Part shown: piece after piece, positions 12,817 to 22,152 of the stretch
Layout of the letters: each line of letters begins with the position of its first letter
Numbering within the stretch: the first letter of the stretch is position 1
Source of the DNA: Turnera subulata
Taxonomy: Eukaryota > Streptophyta > Magnoliopsida > Malpighiales > Passifloraceae
Assembly: GCA_028386065.3 (NCBI GenBank)
Contig: JAKUCV010004457.1
Span: forward strand, 19,556 to 83,555
Direction of reading: 5' to 3'
Length of the DNA stretch: 64,000 nt
Notes under the pieces: generated by a model
Databases searched by the model: none
What the model was told of the DNA's origin: nothing
The model's input: only the letters and a program-made list of their open reading frames with translations
Made by a program: the position numbers and the translations under genes

Positions 12817-13797
12817 AACATCGATGTTTTGCCTATAAACATCGATGTTTTAGCCACAATTTTAAATTATTGTTCCAACGGCTAGTAGAACATCGATGTT
12901 GTCTTTTAGAACATCGATGTTTCCATACCCAACATCGATGTTCTTCAATTCAACATCGATGTTTTTTGGCTTCGCAAAAATATGATGGAAAAGGGTCTAA
13001 GCCAGAACATCGATGTTGGAAAACGAAACATCGATGTTTTGTACAACATTGATGTTTAATTGGCCAACATCGATGTTTTTTGGCTTCGGCAAAATTATAT
13101 TTCAAAGACAAGTTTTCATGAACATCGATGTTGGATTGGAAACATCGATGTTTTGACCAACGGTCACAAGAACATCGATGTTTTATAATCCAACATCGAT
13201 GTTTTAGAGCTACTGCCAATATTTTGAAAAACTTGAAAAACAGAACATCGATGTTTGGTTTCAGAACATCGATGTTTTGGACTAAAAACACAANNNNNNN
13301 NNNNNNNNNNNNNNNNNNNNNNNNNNNNNNNNNNNNNNNNNNNNNNNNNNNNNNNNNNNNNNNNNNNNNNNNNNNNNNNNNNNNNNNNNNNNNNNNNNNN
13401 NNNNNNNNNNNNNNNNNNNNNNNNNNNNNNNNNNNNNNNNNNNNNNNNNNNNNNNNNNNNNNNNNNNNNNNNNNNNNNNNNNNNNNNNNNNNNNNNNNNN
13501 NNNNNNNNNNNNNNNNNNNNNNNNNNNNNNNNNNNNNNNNNNNNNNNNNNNNNNNNNNNNNNNNNNNNNNNNNNNNNNNNNNNNNNNNNNNNNNNNTTTT
13601 TTGGCTTCGGCAAAATTATATTTCAAAGACAAGTTTTCATGAACATCGATGTTGGATTGGAAACATCGATGTTTTGACCAACGGTCACAAGAACATCGAT
13701 GTTTTATAATCCAACATCGATGTTTTAGAGCTACTGCCAATATTTTGAAAAACTTGAAAAACAGAACATCGATGTTTGGTTTCAGAACATCGATGTT
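12817..13797. repeat. Array of 21 copies of the palindrome AACATCGATGTT
   Basis: Perfect copies start at 12817, 12838, 12889, 12910, 12931, 12952, 13006, 13027, 13066, 13121, 13141, 13171, 13192, 13244, 13265, 13642, 13662, 13692, 13713, 13765 and 13786. One degenerate copy (AACATTGATGTT) is at 13044. Many lie in close pairs 20-21 bp apart, about two helical turns. The last six repeat the six before the gap because the flanks are duplicated. Confidence 0.97.
13294..13596. other. Assembly gap (303 N) between identical 217-bp flanks
   Basis: The 217 bp before the gap (13077-13293) and after it (13597-13813) look identical, base for base, by eye. This suggests a tandem duplication the assembler could not cross, or a false join that repeats one sequence. 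Confidence 0.95.
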
Positions 13798-14235
13798 TTG
13801 GACTAAAAACACAACTTTATGTTTGAAAGCATGCTTATGAATGTATGATTGAAATGTGTTTTGTTTGAGCCAATGCCTAAGAGAAGTTGAGTGTTTTACC
13901 TTGTACAAATGGGTCCTAACTTCTCTTGCTCTTCTTTGCACTTCAACTCTTGATCATATCTTCTCTTGAATTCTTGATCACTTTGGTTGAGTACTTGTTT
14001 GCTTGATTTCTTTTTGCTTCATCTTGGTTATGATCTTGGTTTGTCATTTATCAAAACCTGTAATGAATGAACCATGAAGACATAGGTTCTAACACAGGAA
14101 AATGCCGCCTAATCGTCTTATTGAGTGTTTGGTCACAAACATGGAGCTGATAGCAGATGTGGTCTTCCGCAAACTCGCCGGAATAGTGGATTTCTCATCC
14201 GTTCACGATTTTACTGCCCATCACAATAGGCTTTT

Positions 14236-14442
14236 TGTTATAAAACACGTTATATATTGGTGAATAACTGTTGTACAAAACTTATCACTGTTGTACCAAA
14301 CCTTATCAGTGTATAAATATTACACATACAGAAATGAAATAAATACAGAGAAACAATGGAGCTGTGCTCCTCTTTAGCTCTTCTCTTCTTCTCCCAGTTT
14401 TCTTCGTTCAATCTCTTCTTCATTAACTCTCCATTTATAACA
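14236..14442 (+). repeat. 5' LTR of the decayed copia element
   Basis: 207 bp, TG...CA. It differs from the 3' LTR by point changes and a ~23-bp internal tandem duplication around the ACTGTTGTAC motif. PBS-like TTATCAGCACGAGC follows at 14445. Confidence 0.93.
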
Positions 14443-14499
14443 CATTATCAGCACGAGCTTTAATCAATTGAGTAAACGAAACCCGAGCAAGAAGAAAAC

Positions 14500-15350
14500 T
14501 GGCAGAGAAGAAAGAAAAAAAAACAGAAGAAGAGGAATAGTGCGTCACCCCCTCGGCTACTGTTCACGCCGAGACATTCTGGGCCGCCTCCCGTCTCACT
14601 ACCATTACCAGTGAACTCCCCGTGCCGTTGCGACCTCGACGCCGCCTTCTCCCGTCGGTTTCCACCGCCGACGCGCCGTCTATAGCTGAAGACCCGACAG
14701 CAAAACCCGCCACCCGGCAAGACCCGACGGGTCTGCCTCACCTGCAGCCTCGCGACGACGAGCCAACAACCGCGTCTCCTTCTCGTCACTCGCTCGACCG
14801 CCATCACAATAGAAGGCAGTGCCGCCCTCTATCTCGCCTGCAAGACGCTGCCACTGGCTGGACAAAGCAGACCCGACGAGCAGGCCCGTCGGATCCGCCT
14901 CCTCATGCCGCCGGTACCACTCCCAGCCGCACCTCCCTCCTGCATCGTCACCTTCGTCTGCACGAGCCGCCGTCGTCTGCACGATCCGCCTCAGCCCTCT
15001 TCCTCTCCTACGTGTCCGGTGAGTGACCGGGTGACCCGGATACATGGACGGGTTGAGGATAGACCCGGGTCGACCCGCGCTTGGCTGGGCTTGGGCGCTT
15101 TGGTTCTAGGCCAGCCGCGTGGGCCAACGCTTGGGCTGTTGCTTGGCCTGGGCTGGGCTAGTCCTTTTGGCCCAGTTCGTTTTTTTTAAGGTAATAAAAA
15201 AATAAATAAACAAAAGGGAAAATATAATTTGGGAAAATAATAATTATTATCACAAAAATAATTTTGAAAACGATATTATCAAAGTATATACCAGAATAAT
15301 AACCGGGTATAAGTATGATATATTATATATTACTGCTAAAAGATTTATCG
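14500..15350 (+). mobile_element. GC-rich segment resembling a family A LTR, inside the copia element
   Basis: A GC-rich, exon-like stretch ends in a consensus donor (CCGGTGAGTG, about 15017). Then comes a zone rich in GGGTCGACCCG and GGGCTTGGGC motifs. After that comes AT-rich DNA with ATTATCAAAGTA and AATAATAACCGG, which is shared with the family A solo LTR near 41610-41650. The order of modules matches that LTR. The GC-rich part itself is not alignable by eye. Insertion ends are not visible. Confidence 0.5.
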
Positions 15351-15389
15351 ACATACCCTCTATTATTATGCTTTACTTTGTATTCAATA

Positions 15390-15468
15390 TTGGCCGGCTA
15401 AGCCGCCTTATCTCTTTGTTGGCCGGCAAAGCCGCCTTGTTTCATTTGTTGGCCGGTTAAGCCACCTT
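15390..15468 (+). repeat. Three tandem TTGGCCGGCTAAGCCGCCTT units
   Basis: Units start at 15390, 15419 and 15449 (29-30 bp spacing). Each contains an imperfect palindrome GGCCGGC/GCCGCC. Copies two and three carry one to three substitutions. Confidence 0.9.
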
Positions 15469-15510
15469 TCTATCGAGTAAGCATATTTTATGTTTTTATT
15501 TAAATTACAA

Positions 15511-15679
15511 ATGGGCTCATAAAAGGCCCATTGCCTTTAATTTTTGGTTATTGGGCTATGAAAAGGCCCATTACATTTATTTTCTTGCTTTAATTTACGT
15601 TCTGATTGGGCTAGTACAAGGCCCATTGTTTTTATTTTTCAGTCATTTAATTTTAATTGGGCTAATTATAAAAGGCCCA
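15511..15679 (+). repeat. Four paired TGGGCT...GGCCCA units
   Basis: TGGGCT followed 8-12 bp later by GGCCCA occurs at 15511-15530, 15551-15570, 15606-15625 and 15657-15679. Each pair is an inverted repeat. TGGGC/GCCCA is the site II motif bound by plant TCP factors, so the array could act as an enhancer; that is inference. Confidence 0.85.
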
Positions 15680-15779
15680 TGTTTATTTTTATTTCAGTCT
15701 TTTATTTATTTAATTTTTGGAATTATGTTAATATTACAAGACTTGAATTGGAGGTCCTTAGAATTTTCGGAAGAAATTT

Positions 15780-15950
15780 GTTATGGGCATACGCAATAAA
15801 AGAGAAAATAAAGCAAAGACTGGATGTCTTACTGCCAAAAGATCCCGCAGATCTTTGAGGAAAATTGAAGAAAGATATGACCACCAGAAGAGGGATATTA
15901 TACGACCACCACAAGATGGATATTGTTCTTGCTTACCCTGAAGGCGCAAG
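15780..15950 (+). pseudogene. Copia gag remnant
   Basis: The frame containing EERYDHQKRDIIRP (near 15870-15910) matches the conserved block of copia gag (UBN2 family) usually written LKERYDHQK. Upstream, frames with KEKIKQRLDVLLPKDPADL fit the part just before it. Stops and shifts break the ORF. Confidence 0.65.
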
Positions 15951-16505
15951 TCATTTTTATTGAATGCTTTTATTTTATGTTCTATTTAATTATTATTTGT
16001 TATATTTTATTTTATTATGTTTACTTTACTGTTATTATAATCGTTTGTAGAATAATGGCTCAGACATTTGTCCTAGAGACAATGCAAATTGACATCCAAG
16101 GGGAGAGTTATATGTGTGGATGTCAACTATTTTACATAACATGTACAATCTCAAAATGAGAAAAAGATTTATACGCTCCAGAAGTGCATAAGTTTGAATA
16201 TGTTCCTGAAGGACGCATGTTTTACTATGATCTAGAAGATCATATATTTAAGCTCTAGAAGAGCATATACTCTTGAAGAGACACTCCCACTTGCAATAAA
16301 AGAAATTATATGGATCCCGTTGAATTGACTCTGCTCTATTCCCTGAAGCGAATAAGACAGTATAATTAATTGTGCCTGAGGCCATGAATGAGATTATAAT
16401 TACAAGGCTGAGAGAAAGTGTGCATATTATTATTGCATAATGGATCCATAACTAGAGAACATTCACAAAGAGGAATCGTTCTCATACATGAATTTAAACA
16501 GCTAT

Positions 16506-17188
16506 TTATCTATTGGGTACAACATTAACCCTGAAACTTTGAGCCTCACTGTTGATGTTGACCCTAATACTGTCGTTCCAGGAGAACCACATACCACCCA
16601 TGTTATTTTCTCCAGGTATCTCAAACCGATTCGTTGGAGGAAAACGGAGTGAATTACTCCATGATTCTCTGAAGGTTGCCACAAGGTTTCAGTAATCAAT
16701 ACCATGTTGGGCTTATACTGATTCTTCAGATCCCTTAAGGTACGCACAAAATCTTGGGACCTTCTTGCTACACCCCTGCAATTCCATAGTAGAAGTCGTA
16801 CCTTAGGCCATGTAGGTGGTAACCCAGATACCCTTTGGACACTCCGAGCCATCATAGAAACTTGATAATAACTGCTTTGATTCAAAATTTGACATGAAGG
16901 CTCGAGTTGAAATTCCTGCAGTCTATCAGATATGAAAAACATAATAGAGTTAGCCGAGCCATAAAAGGAAGCCCTTAGATTGCTTTGGTCCTCTAGGAAG
17001 AAAGTTTCTTCCATAGGAGTCACAAAGAACCTAGATGAGTATAGCTCATCAACAAAAACTAAATGAGGAATTCTTGCAAGTTCACTCAGTAATTCCTCCT
17101 GTTGCTCATTCACCATACTATATGCTAACCTATTCCTCCTTCCTAGAGAGGCACCCTCAACAAAGAAAACAGTAGCTGGGGAAGGCAT
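16506..17188 (-). pseudogene. Third copy of the family A antisense ORF2 (novel domain plus EEP fragment), frameshifted
   Basis: Starts with MPSPATVFFVEGASLGRRNR at 17188 and aligns end to end with the 227-aa ORF2 proteins at 49058 and 59435. Shared blocks include FFVEGA.LGRRNRLAYSMVNE, FVTPMEE.FFLED, YGSAN, LLLWNCRGVARR and LRDLKNQYKPNMV. The homologous stop is at 16506-16508, so the gene is 683 nt against 684 in the others. A one-base deletion near 16645 throws the last ~45 codons out of frame. The catalytic-type Glu of the LINE endonuclease motif is still present (LITET). It lies antisense inside a dead copia element, between gag and integrase remnants. The fact that the frame is open over most of its length despite clear divergence suggests it was functional until recently relative to its host element. 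Confidence 0.85.
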
Positions 17189-17227
17189 TTTTTTCTTGTC
17201 TTGTTGATTTTTCTGAATCACTCCCTT

Positions 17228-17233
17228 CTTATA
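17228..17233 (-). promoter_or_regulatory. TATA box of the third ORF2 copy
   Basis: On the minus strand GGCTATAAGAAGGGAG lies about 40 bp before the ATG at 17188. The other two copies have TATAAAAG ~105-110 bp before their ATG, so position has changed but the box type and the following GGAG(C/T)G(A/G)TG-like context are similar. Confidence 0.45.
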
Positions 17234-17619
17234 GCCTGAGCTTAGACAACTAGGTGTCAGTTTTTCAAATATGGACCCCCTTTCTGTCTAAAAAGATCCA
17301 GAAGATTTTACGGTGATTAAAAATGTGTATTATTTTTCACAAAACTCCAAAAGTTTTTTTCAATCCTCGAGGCTTTGTTTTTGGAAAAGATTGCCGCCAC
17401 ATTTAATTATTGCTCAATAATTTTGATCTTTTTCGACATGAGTGGCAGATTTAAGCCTAAAATTAACACATGTATTGCAGCCTGAAGCTAGCAATTTAAG
17501 TTATTAAACTTACCATATCCAGCCAGAAGTTGGAATGCACTAGCCTGAAGCTAGCAATTTTAAGTGTTTAAATACACAATTTACGCAGCCTGAAGTTGGC
17601 ACCAACTTGAAGTTGGTTC

Positions 17620-20180
17620 ATGGATTTATTGTTGGCATGACCGGTTGGGCCATTCCGGATCAATAATGATGCACGAAATTTATTTGGTCATTCATTGAAA
17701 AACCAAAAGTTTTACAATCAATGAATTTCCACGTGTTTGTGTGCTGCGAAATTAATTATACGGCCTTCCTAAGATGAGATTGGCCTGGAATCACCAGCAA
17801 GTTTGGAAATAATTCAAGGACATGTACGCGGACTAATAACTCCGCCGTGTTGACCATCTAGGTATTTTTTACGATGCATCGACTAGATGGTCTATTGTAT
17901 GATGCAAGTTGGCATTGTGCGCACTTATTTTAATGATTAAGCCACTTGCGGGTACATATCCCTACTTATGTTATTAGACTATATGTGTAAATAATGCTGG
18001 TATATTTCTTCAATGGATAATGTATATCATTGGAAATAAACCCAAATAGATCTGGGAGAATATTGACAATTGATTGCAGGACCATTGTTAATAAAATATT
18101 ACTGTTTGAGAAAATGGTATTTTACATGCAGCAGCACTTGTGTGCATTAAGCCAACAAGTTATCATAATGTCTCCCCATTTAATTGGTTCATGGTCACGA
18201 ACCTAGTAACTCCCATCTTCGGACCGTTGGTTGTACAAGTATATAATGCTCTACCACAGCATAGTAAAATTGGTCCTTAAAGAAGACTGGGAATATATGT
18301 TGTGTATGTTGGGCATGAATCCCCATCAATTACAAAGTAATTGAAACCATTGACTAATGATTGGAGATTTGTTTATTATTAATTAAATGAAAGTGTTTAT
18401 CCAACATAAGGGGGAGGAAATAAGCAGCTAGATCAAGATAGATCAAGATATTATTGAAATGCATTATCAATGTATGATTGTTGATCCTCAAACAAATTAG
18501 TGTGAACCTGAAGTTCAAAACATGATTCATTTGCAAGAAAATTGATATGCAATTGCTAGACATATAAAGTGACCAAATCTTATACACCAGCTGCAAATGC
18601 TCCTGTTTAAATTAATGTTCCAGAAGAATAAGTATAGTATGCAAATGAATCTAAAGTACGCAAGAATTGTAGAACATACTCGGTTCCAAAAGAAAAGAAA
18701 TTCTCGATAGAGAAAAAGGAGCAAAGAGATAAGATGGCCCCAGTAAGAAAATAAGGCCTCCAGTAGAGGTTTGAATTAAAACTCCTCAAGAGGAGGAAAG
18801 TCCTCTAGAAGAGGTTTCTGACACAATCGATAAGGTTCCAGAAGAAACACAGAAATAAGTGAAAATAATGAGATCTCAATTATAGTGTCAGAAATAAGAT
18901 GGAACCGACGTGAAATAACCGGTTGACGGAATACTATTTTTATTTATTTTATATAGCGCTAAATATTATGAGGATCATGAACCTACATATGTTGATGAAT
19001 GTAGGCGCAGAAAGATTGGCCAAAACAAAAAGACATAAGGCTGTGTTAGACTTGCTTGTGAAGCGAGAAATTTTCGGACCTGTAGTCCGTACACCAGATG
19101 GTGTAAAATTGATCGGTCATAAAATGGGTATTTGTGCGGAAAAGAGAATAAATAATAAGATATAAAGCACGGTTTATAGCACAAGGTTTTACCCAAACGA
19201 CCTGGTATTAATTGTGAGGAGATATACTCCCCTGTGGTGGATGCAATAATTTTGATAAGTCTGGCATTATATGAAAAGAATTAGAAATGCATCTAGTGGA
19301 TGCCTTTACAGCCTATTTTTATGGATCCATAAGTCATGACATATGCATGTGAATCCCTGAAGGATTCAAGCTGTTTGAAGCAACTAATTCCCGGGAATAT
19401 ACAAAATTAAGATAATTTGATCTTTACATGGTTCGAACCAAATTTGTATATGTATTATATAAATAAGTATACGCATGAATTTATTATTGCTTGTGTTGTT
19501 CCATTATTTTGTGTTTAAATATTATTAGAACTCCTGAAGAGGCTTCCAAATGTCGTACTATGTTTTGAGATGGAAAAATCTCATAAAGGAATTAGATTGG
19601 TCCAGAAGTATCCTATCAAAGTACAATTTATATTACTAGTAACATAAAGCCTGAAACTTTTGACTTAAGCCTATTGGCAAAATATAACTTTGCTCTTATC
19701 TTCGGGGTATAACAGATATGGTATTATGTTAACCCTGTAAATCCGAAAAGAATATAGTTGGTTTTACAGATGAAGATCCTTTATTTGATCCACAGAAAGC
19801 ACAGACGGACATCTGCTACGTTTTTACACATGAAATTGCTATATCATCGGGACCACAAAAGCAAGGTAACAAGGAAGATGTTCCAACAACAAATTATGAA
19901 GATAATGCTGCCAACGCTGTCCAATTAAAGTAGTGCTGTATCAGAAGTGAGCGGACATGGCATCTGTCACCAAATGTCACCGAAAGTTGACAAGGATGAT
20001 TGGCATGCAACGACATCCAGAAATCAAGAGAGGCCAAAATGAGGGGAAATAGAATACGTACTGCACTCTTTTTTCCTTTACCAAGTTTTTATCCCACTGG
20101 ATTTTTCTTGGTAAGGTTTTTAATGAGGCAGTTGTCCAAAAAAGCTTATTCTACCCAAGGTACAACAGTATTCAACGGGA
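17620..20180 (+). pseudogene. Copia pol remnant (integrase, RT, RNase H) and 3' region
   Basis: Blocks in pol order: integrase zinc-finger remnant (HDRLGHSGSIMM) near 17630-17690; the integrase core near 17800-17900; the ILHAAALVCIKPTSYH block near 18120-18170; RRLGIYVVYVGHESPSI near 18280-18330; hinge PAANAPVCINVPEE near 18590; RT start REIFGPVVRTPDGVK near 19060-19110; RT palm fragment DAFTAYFYGS near 19300; RNase H piece TDEDPLFDPQKAQT near 19770-19810. The typical copia 3' region rich in TTTTTCCTTTACCAAG is near 20070-20120. Many stops and frame changes make all of it non-functional. Confidence 0.85.
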
Positions 20181-20182
20181 AG

Positions 20183-20366
20183 TGTTATAAAACACGTTAT
20201 ATATTGGTGAATCACTGTTGTACCAAACCTTATCAGTGTATAAATATTACACATACAGAAATAAAATAAATACAGAGAAACAATGAAGGTGTGCTCCTCT
20301 TCAGCTCTTCCCTTCTCCCAGTTTTCTTCCTTCAATCTCTTCTTCATTAACTCTCCATTTATAACA
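20183..20366 (+). repeat. 3' LTR of the decayed copia element
   Basis: 184 bp. It is preceded by a short purine-rich tract (ACGGGAAG) and by the conserved copia 3' region. It is followed directly by the CTTTT duplication. Confidence 0.93.
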
Positions 20367-20371
20367 CTTTT

Positions 20372-20519
20372 ATGTTAGGCCTCTTTTGACAGTTCATCTT
20401 CTAAGATAGACTCATACATTATCGTGTTGCTTGATGTGTAGTTTGCAATATATATCCCCTGTAATGTTGTTTTTCCAGTTTATATCAATGAAATCAATAT
20501 GCTTGCTGACAAAAAAAAT
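20372..20519 (+). mobile_element. Probable LINE 3' end with short A tail
   Basis: The sequence ends AATGAAATCAATATGCTTGCTGAC followed by eight A, with a T-rich, low-complexity run before it, as in the 3' UTR of plant L1 elements. The copia element at 14236-20366 split it (target CTTTT). No coding part is left to confirm it, and a processed gene copy is the alternative. Confidence 0.4.
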
Positions 20520-22152
20520 TGGGAACTGGGAAGTGCTACAATAAGATCAACTCGCTGAATTCATTATTCCCAGGACTTGGGCTTTAAGGAGAAATCCAAA
20601 ATCATGGGTTCAAAAAGCCCATCCTTATCCGAACAAAATCTGAACTTCACCAATCTCCCAACAACATGTAGCGGAACTCATCCAATGTAAAAAGCCCTTA
20701 AAAATCAATACAAGGCATGAATGTAATCAATTTTTTCCCAACTCAATGTACTATTCATGGTGTTTCTTTGTGAACGATCATGGACACTCGAGTACGTTTG
20801 GACTTGAAAAATTTTAGTTATACAATACCTAGAACTAGAACTATAATATAAACTCCTGATTTTCAAAGAAAAAAAAAAAGAAACTTCTCATAAAAAAAAG
20901 AAAAAAAATAATTTTTTCATAAAAAAAAAAGATAAAGGAAACTTCTCTCGCTAGACTTATTCACTGTTTTTCTTTGATCAAATAGACTATCACGGGACCC
21001 AGTAACTGGTAAGTAACATCATGCAGACATCCGAATCCCGAAGTGCAAAAATCTTCCCACAAACACACACGTGGCTCCCCATGAGTTCTCCTCCAAACCA
21101 TTCCCGCCAATACAATCTCCGATTTTCCAACGATAACACATACTATCACCCACAGGCTAACTCCCCCCACCACAATTTTCAAATACTAGTCTATATATAC
21201 TACTGCTAGCTACAAAACGTAATAAACGCAAAAAGCCAAAAAGCAATGAGTCCATTCCATTTCCCAACCTATAAGAACTTCAAACCCCTGGCTTTTCGGC
21301 TCCGTACACACACACACACATGACACATGACACACCCCCATTTTCCCCCATCATCCTCTGGTCTTTACCAATATCCATCAGGTCTTAGTGAAGTGAAGGT
21401 TACTAGCTAAGCAACCTAGCCCTCACTCACCATTATTCCTTTAGCTGTTTTGCATTATCATTTGAGGTCCGGTCTGCTTTCTCATTTCGCTTCCATTGTT
21501 TCCCTCACTAAAACGAGGTTAGACTAAAAATTATTTCCAAGTAATAACGGTTAGTAACCTCAATATATCATCGGTGCTTTCTAGTTTTTTTAGTTGTTTG
21601 GTGTTAACTATAGCTTCTTTTTGCAGTTTAGTTATGGTACAAACAAGCTGGTTAATGAAGTGGTTTTAAGTCATGAATTTCTACTCTGTGTTCGCTGTTC
21701 TTTTTGGTACAAGTTACTTATTTTCTTTTCTTTTCTACGGTGAATTTTTTTTTTTTTAAAAAAAGTTGGTTAAGTTTGGTCGATGTGGTGTTAGGGCTAA
21801 CATATAGAACATAATAGCAACGATTTGGCTTGCTTCAGTTCCGGTGACGTTTGGGAAGTTAATGTGTTTTCAACGGAAAAGACAGTGAACCGGCTTGTGT
21901 TCGTGCTTTTTTTTTTTGTTTTTTTGGATTAATCGGGGAGAAATGGAGAGTTTACGTTGTGGTTAATTTTTTTTTTGTTTTTGTTTTTAGAACTTGTGTT
22001 TGCGTTTAGTGTTTTTAAGTGAACTATTAATTTGTGAAGACAAAATGTGGAATGTTTGGCTTATCCTGTTAATTAATTGAAACTGGTTGTTTGTTCTAAT
22101 GCTCTGCTCGTGCAATTTGTTTACAGTGTAGTGTGGTTGTGGCGGACACCCG
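20520..22152. other. Intergenic region and 5' leader of the EDM2-like gene
   Basis: An A-rich low-complexity block (20860-20945) contains an imperfect repeat of AAACTTCTC units. The rest is AT-rich and probably holds the promoter. Long T tracts and an AG before TGTAGTGTGG (about 22126) suggest an intron in the 5' UTR. No other gene is visible. Confidence 0.5.

Larger units (their letters stand above)
12300..14094 (-). mobile_element. Sirevirus-like (Ty1/copia) solo LTR, interrupted by an assembly gap
   Basis: On the minus strand the segment opens TGTTAGAACCTATGTCTTCA and closes GGTGTTTAATCAACA, i.e. TG...CA ends of a single ~1.8 kb LTR without gag-pol beside it. These ends and a dense block of one short palindrome fit the LTRs of Sireviruses, which are known for conserved palindromic repeats in their LTRs. 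The left flank (GTGTG) and right flank (CAGGA) do not match, so no target-site duplication supports the exact borders. The true length is uncertain because of the N gap. Confidence 0.6.
14236..20366 (+). mobile_element. Decayed Ty1/copia LTR retrotransposon, TSD CTTTT
   Basis: Two related LTRs flank a 5.7-kb interior. The LTRs open TGTTATAAAACACG and close TTTATAACA. A perfect 5-bp target-site duplication CTTTT is at 14231-14235 and 20367-20371. A primer-binding-like sequence (TTATCAGCACGAGC) starts just after the 5' LTR. Fragments of gag, integrase, reverse transcriptase and RNase H appear in the right order on +, broken by many stops and frameshifts. The interior also carries foreign sequence: a GC-rich segment like the family A LTRs (about 14500-15350) and an antisense accessory ORF (16506-17188). 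The element is old and cannot be active. Confidence 0.92.

Noticed and set aside
12817..13797. Evenly spaced short repeats resembling a CRISPR array
   Set aside because: The repeat is a 12-bp palindrome with spacers of 8-50 bp in a eukaryotic LTR; length, spacing and context do not fit CRISPR.
14097..14235. Possible F-box fragment (LIADVVFRKLAGIVDFSSV)
   Set aside because: Only a few residues resemble the motif, and there is no continuing frame or neighbouring exon.
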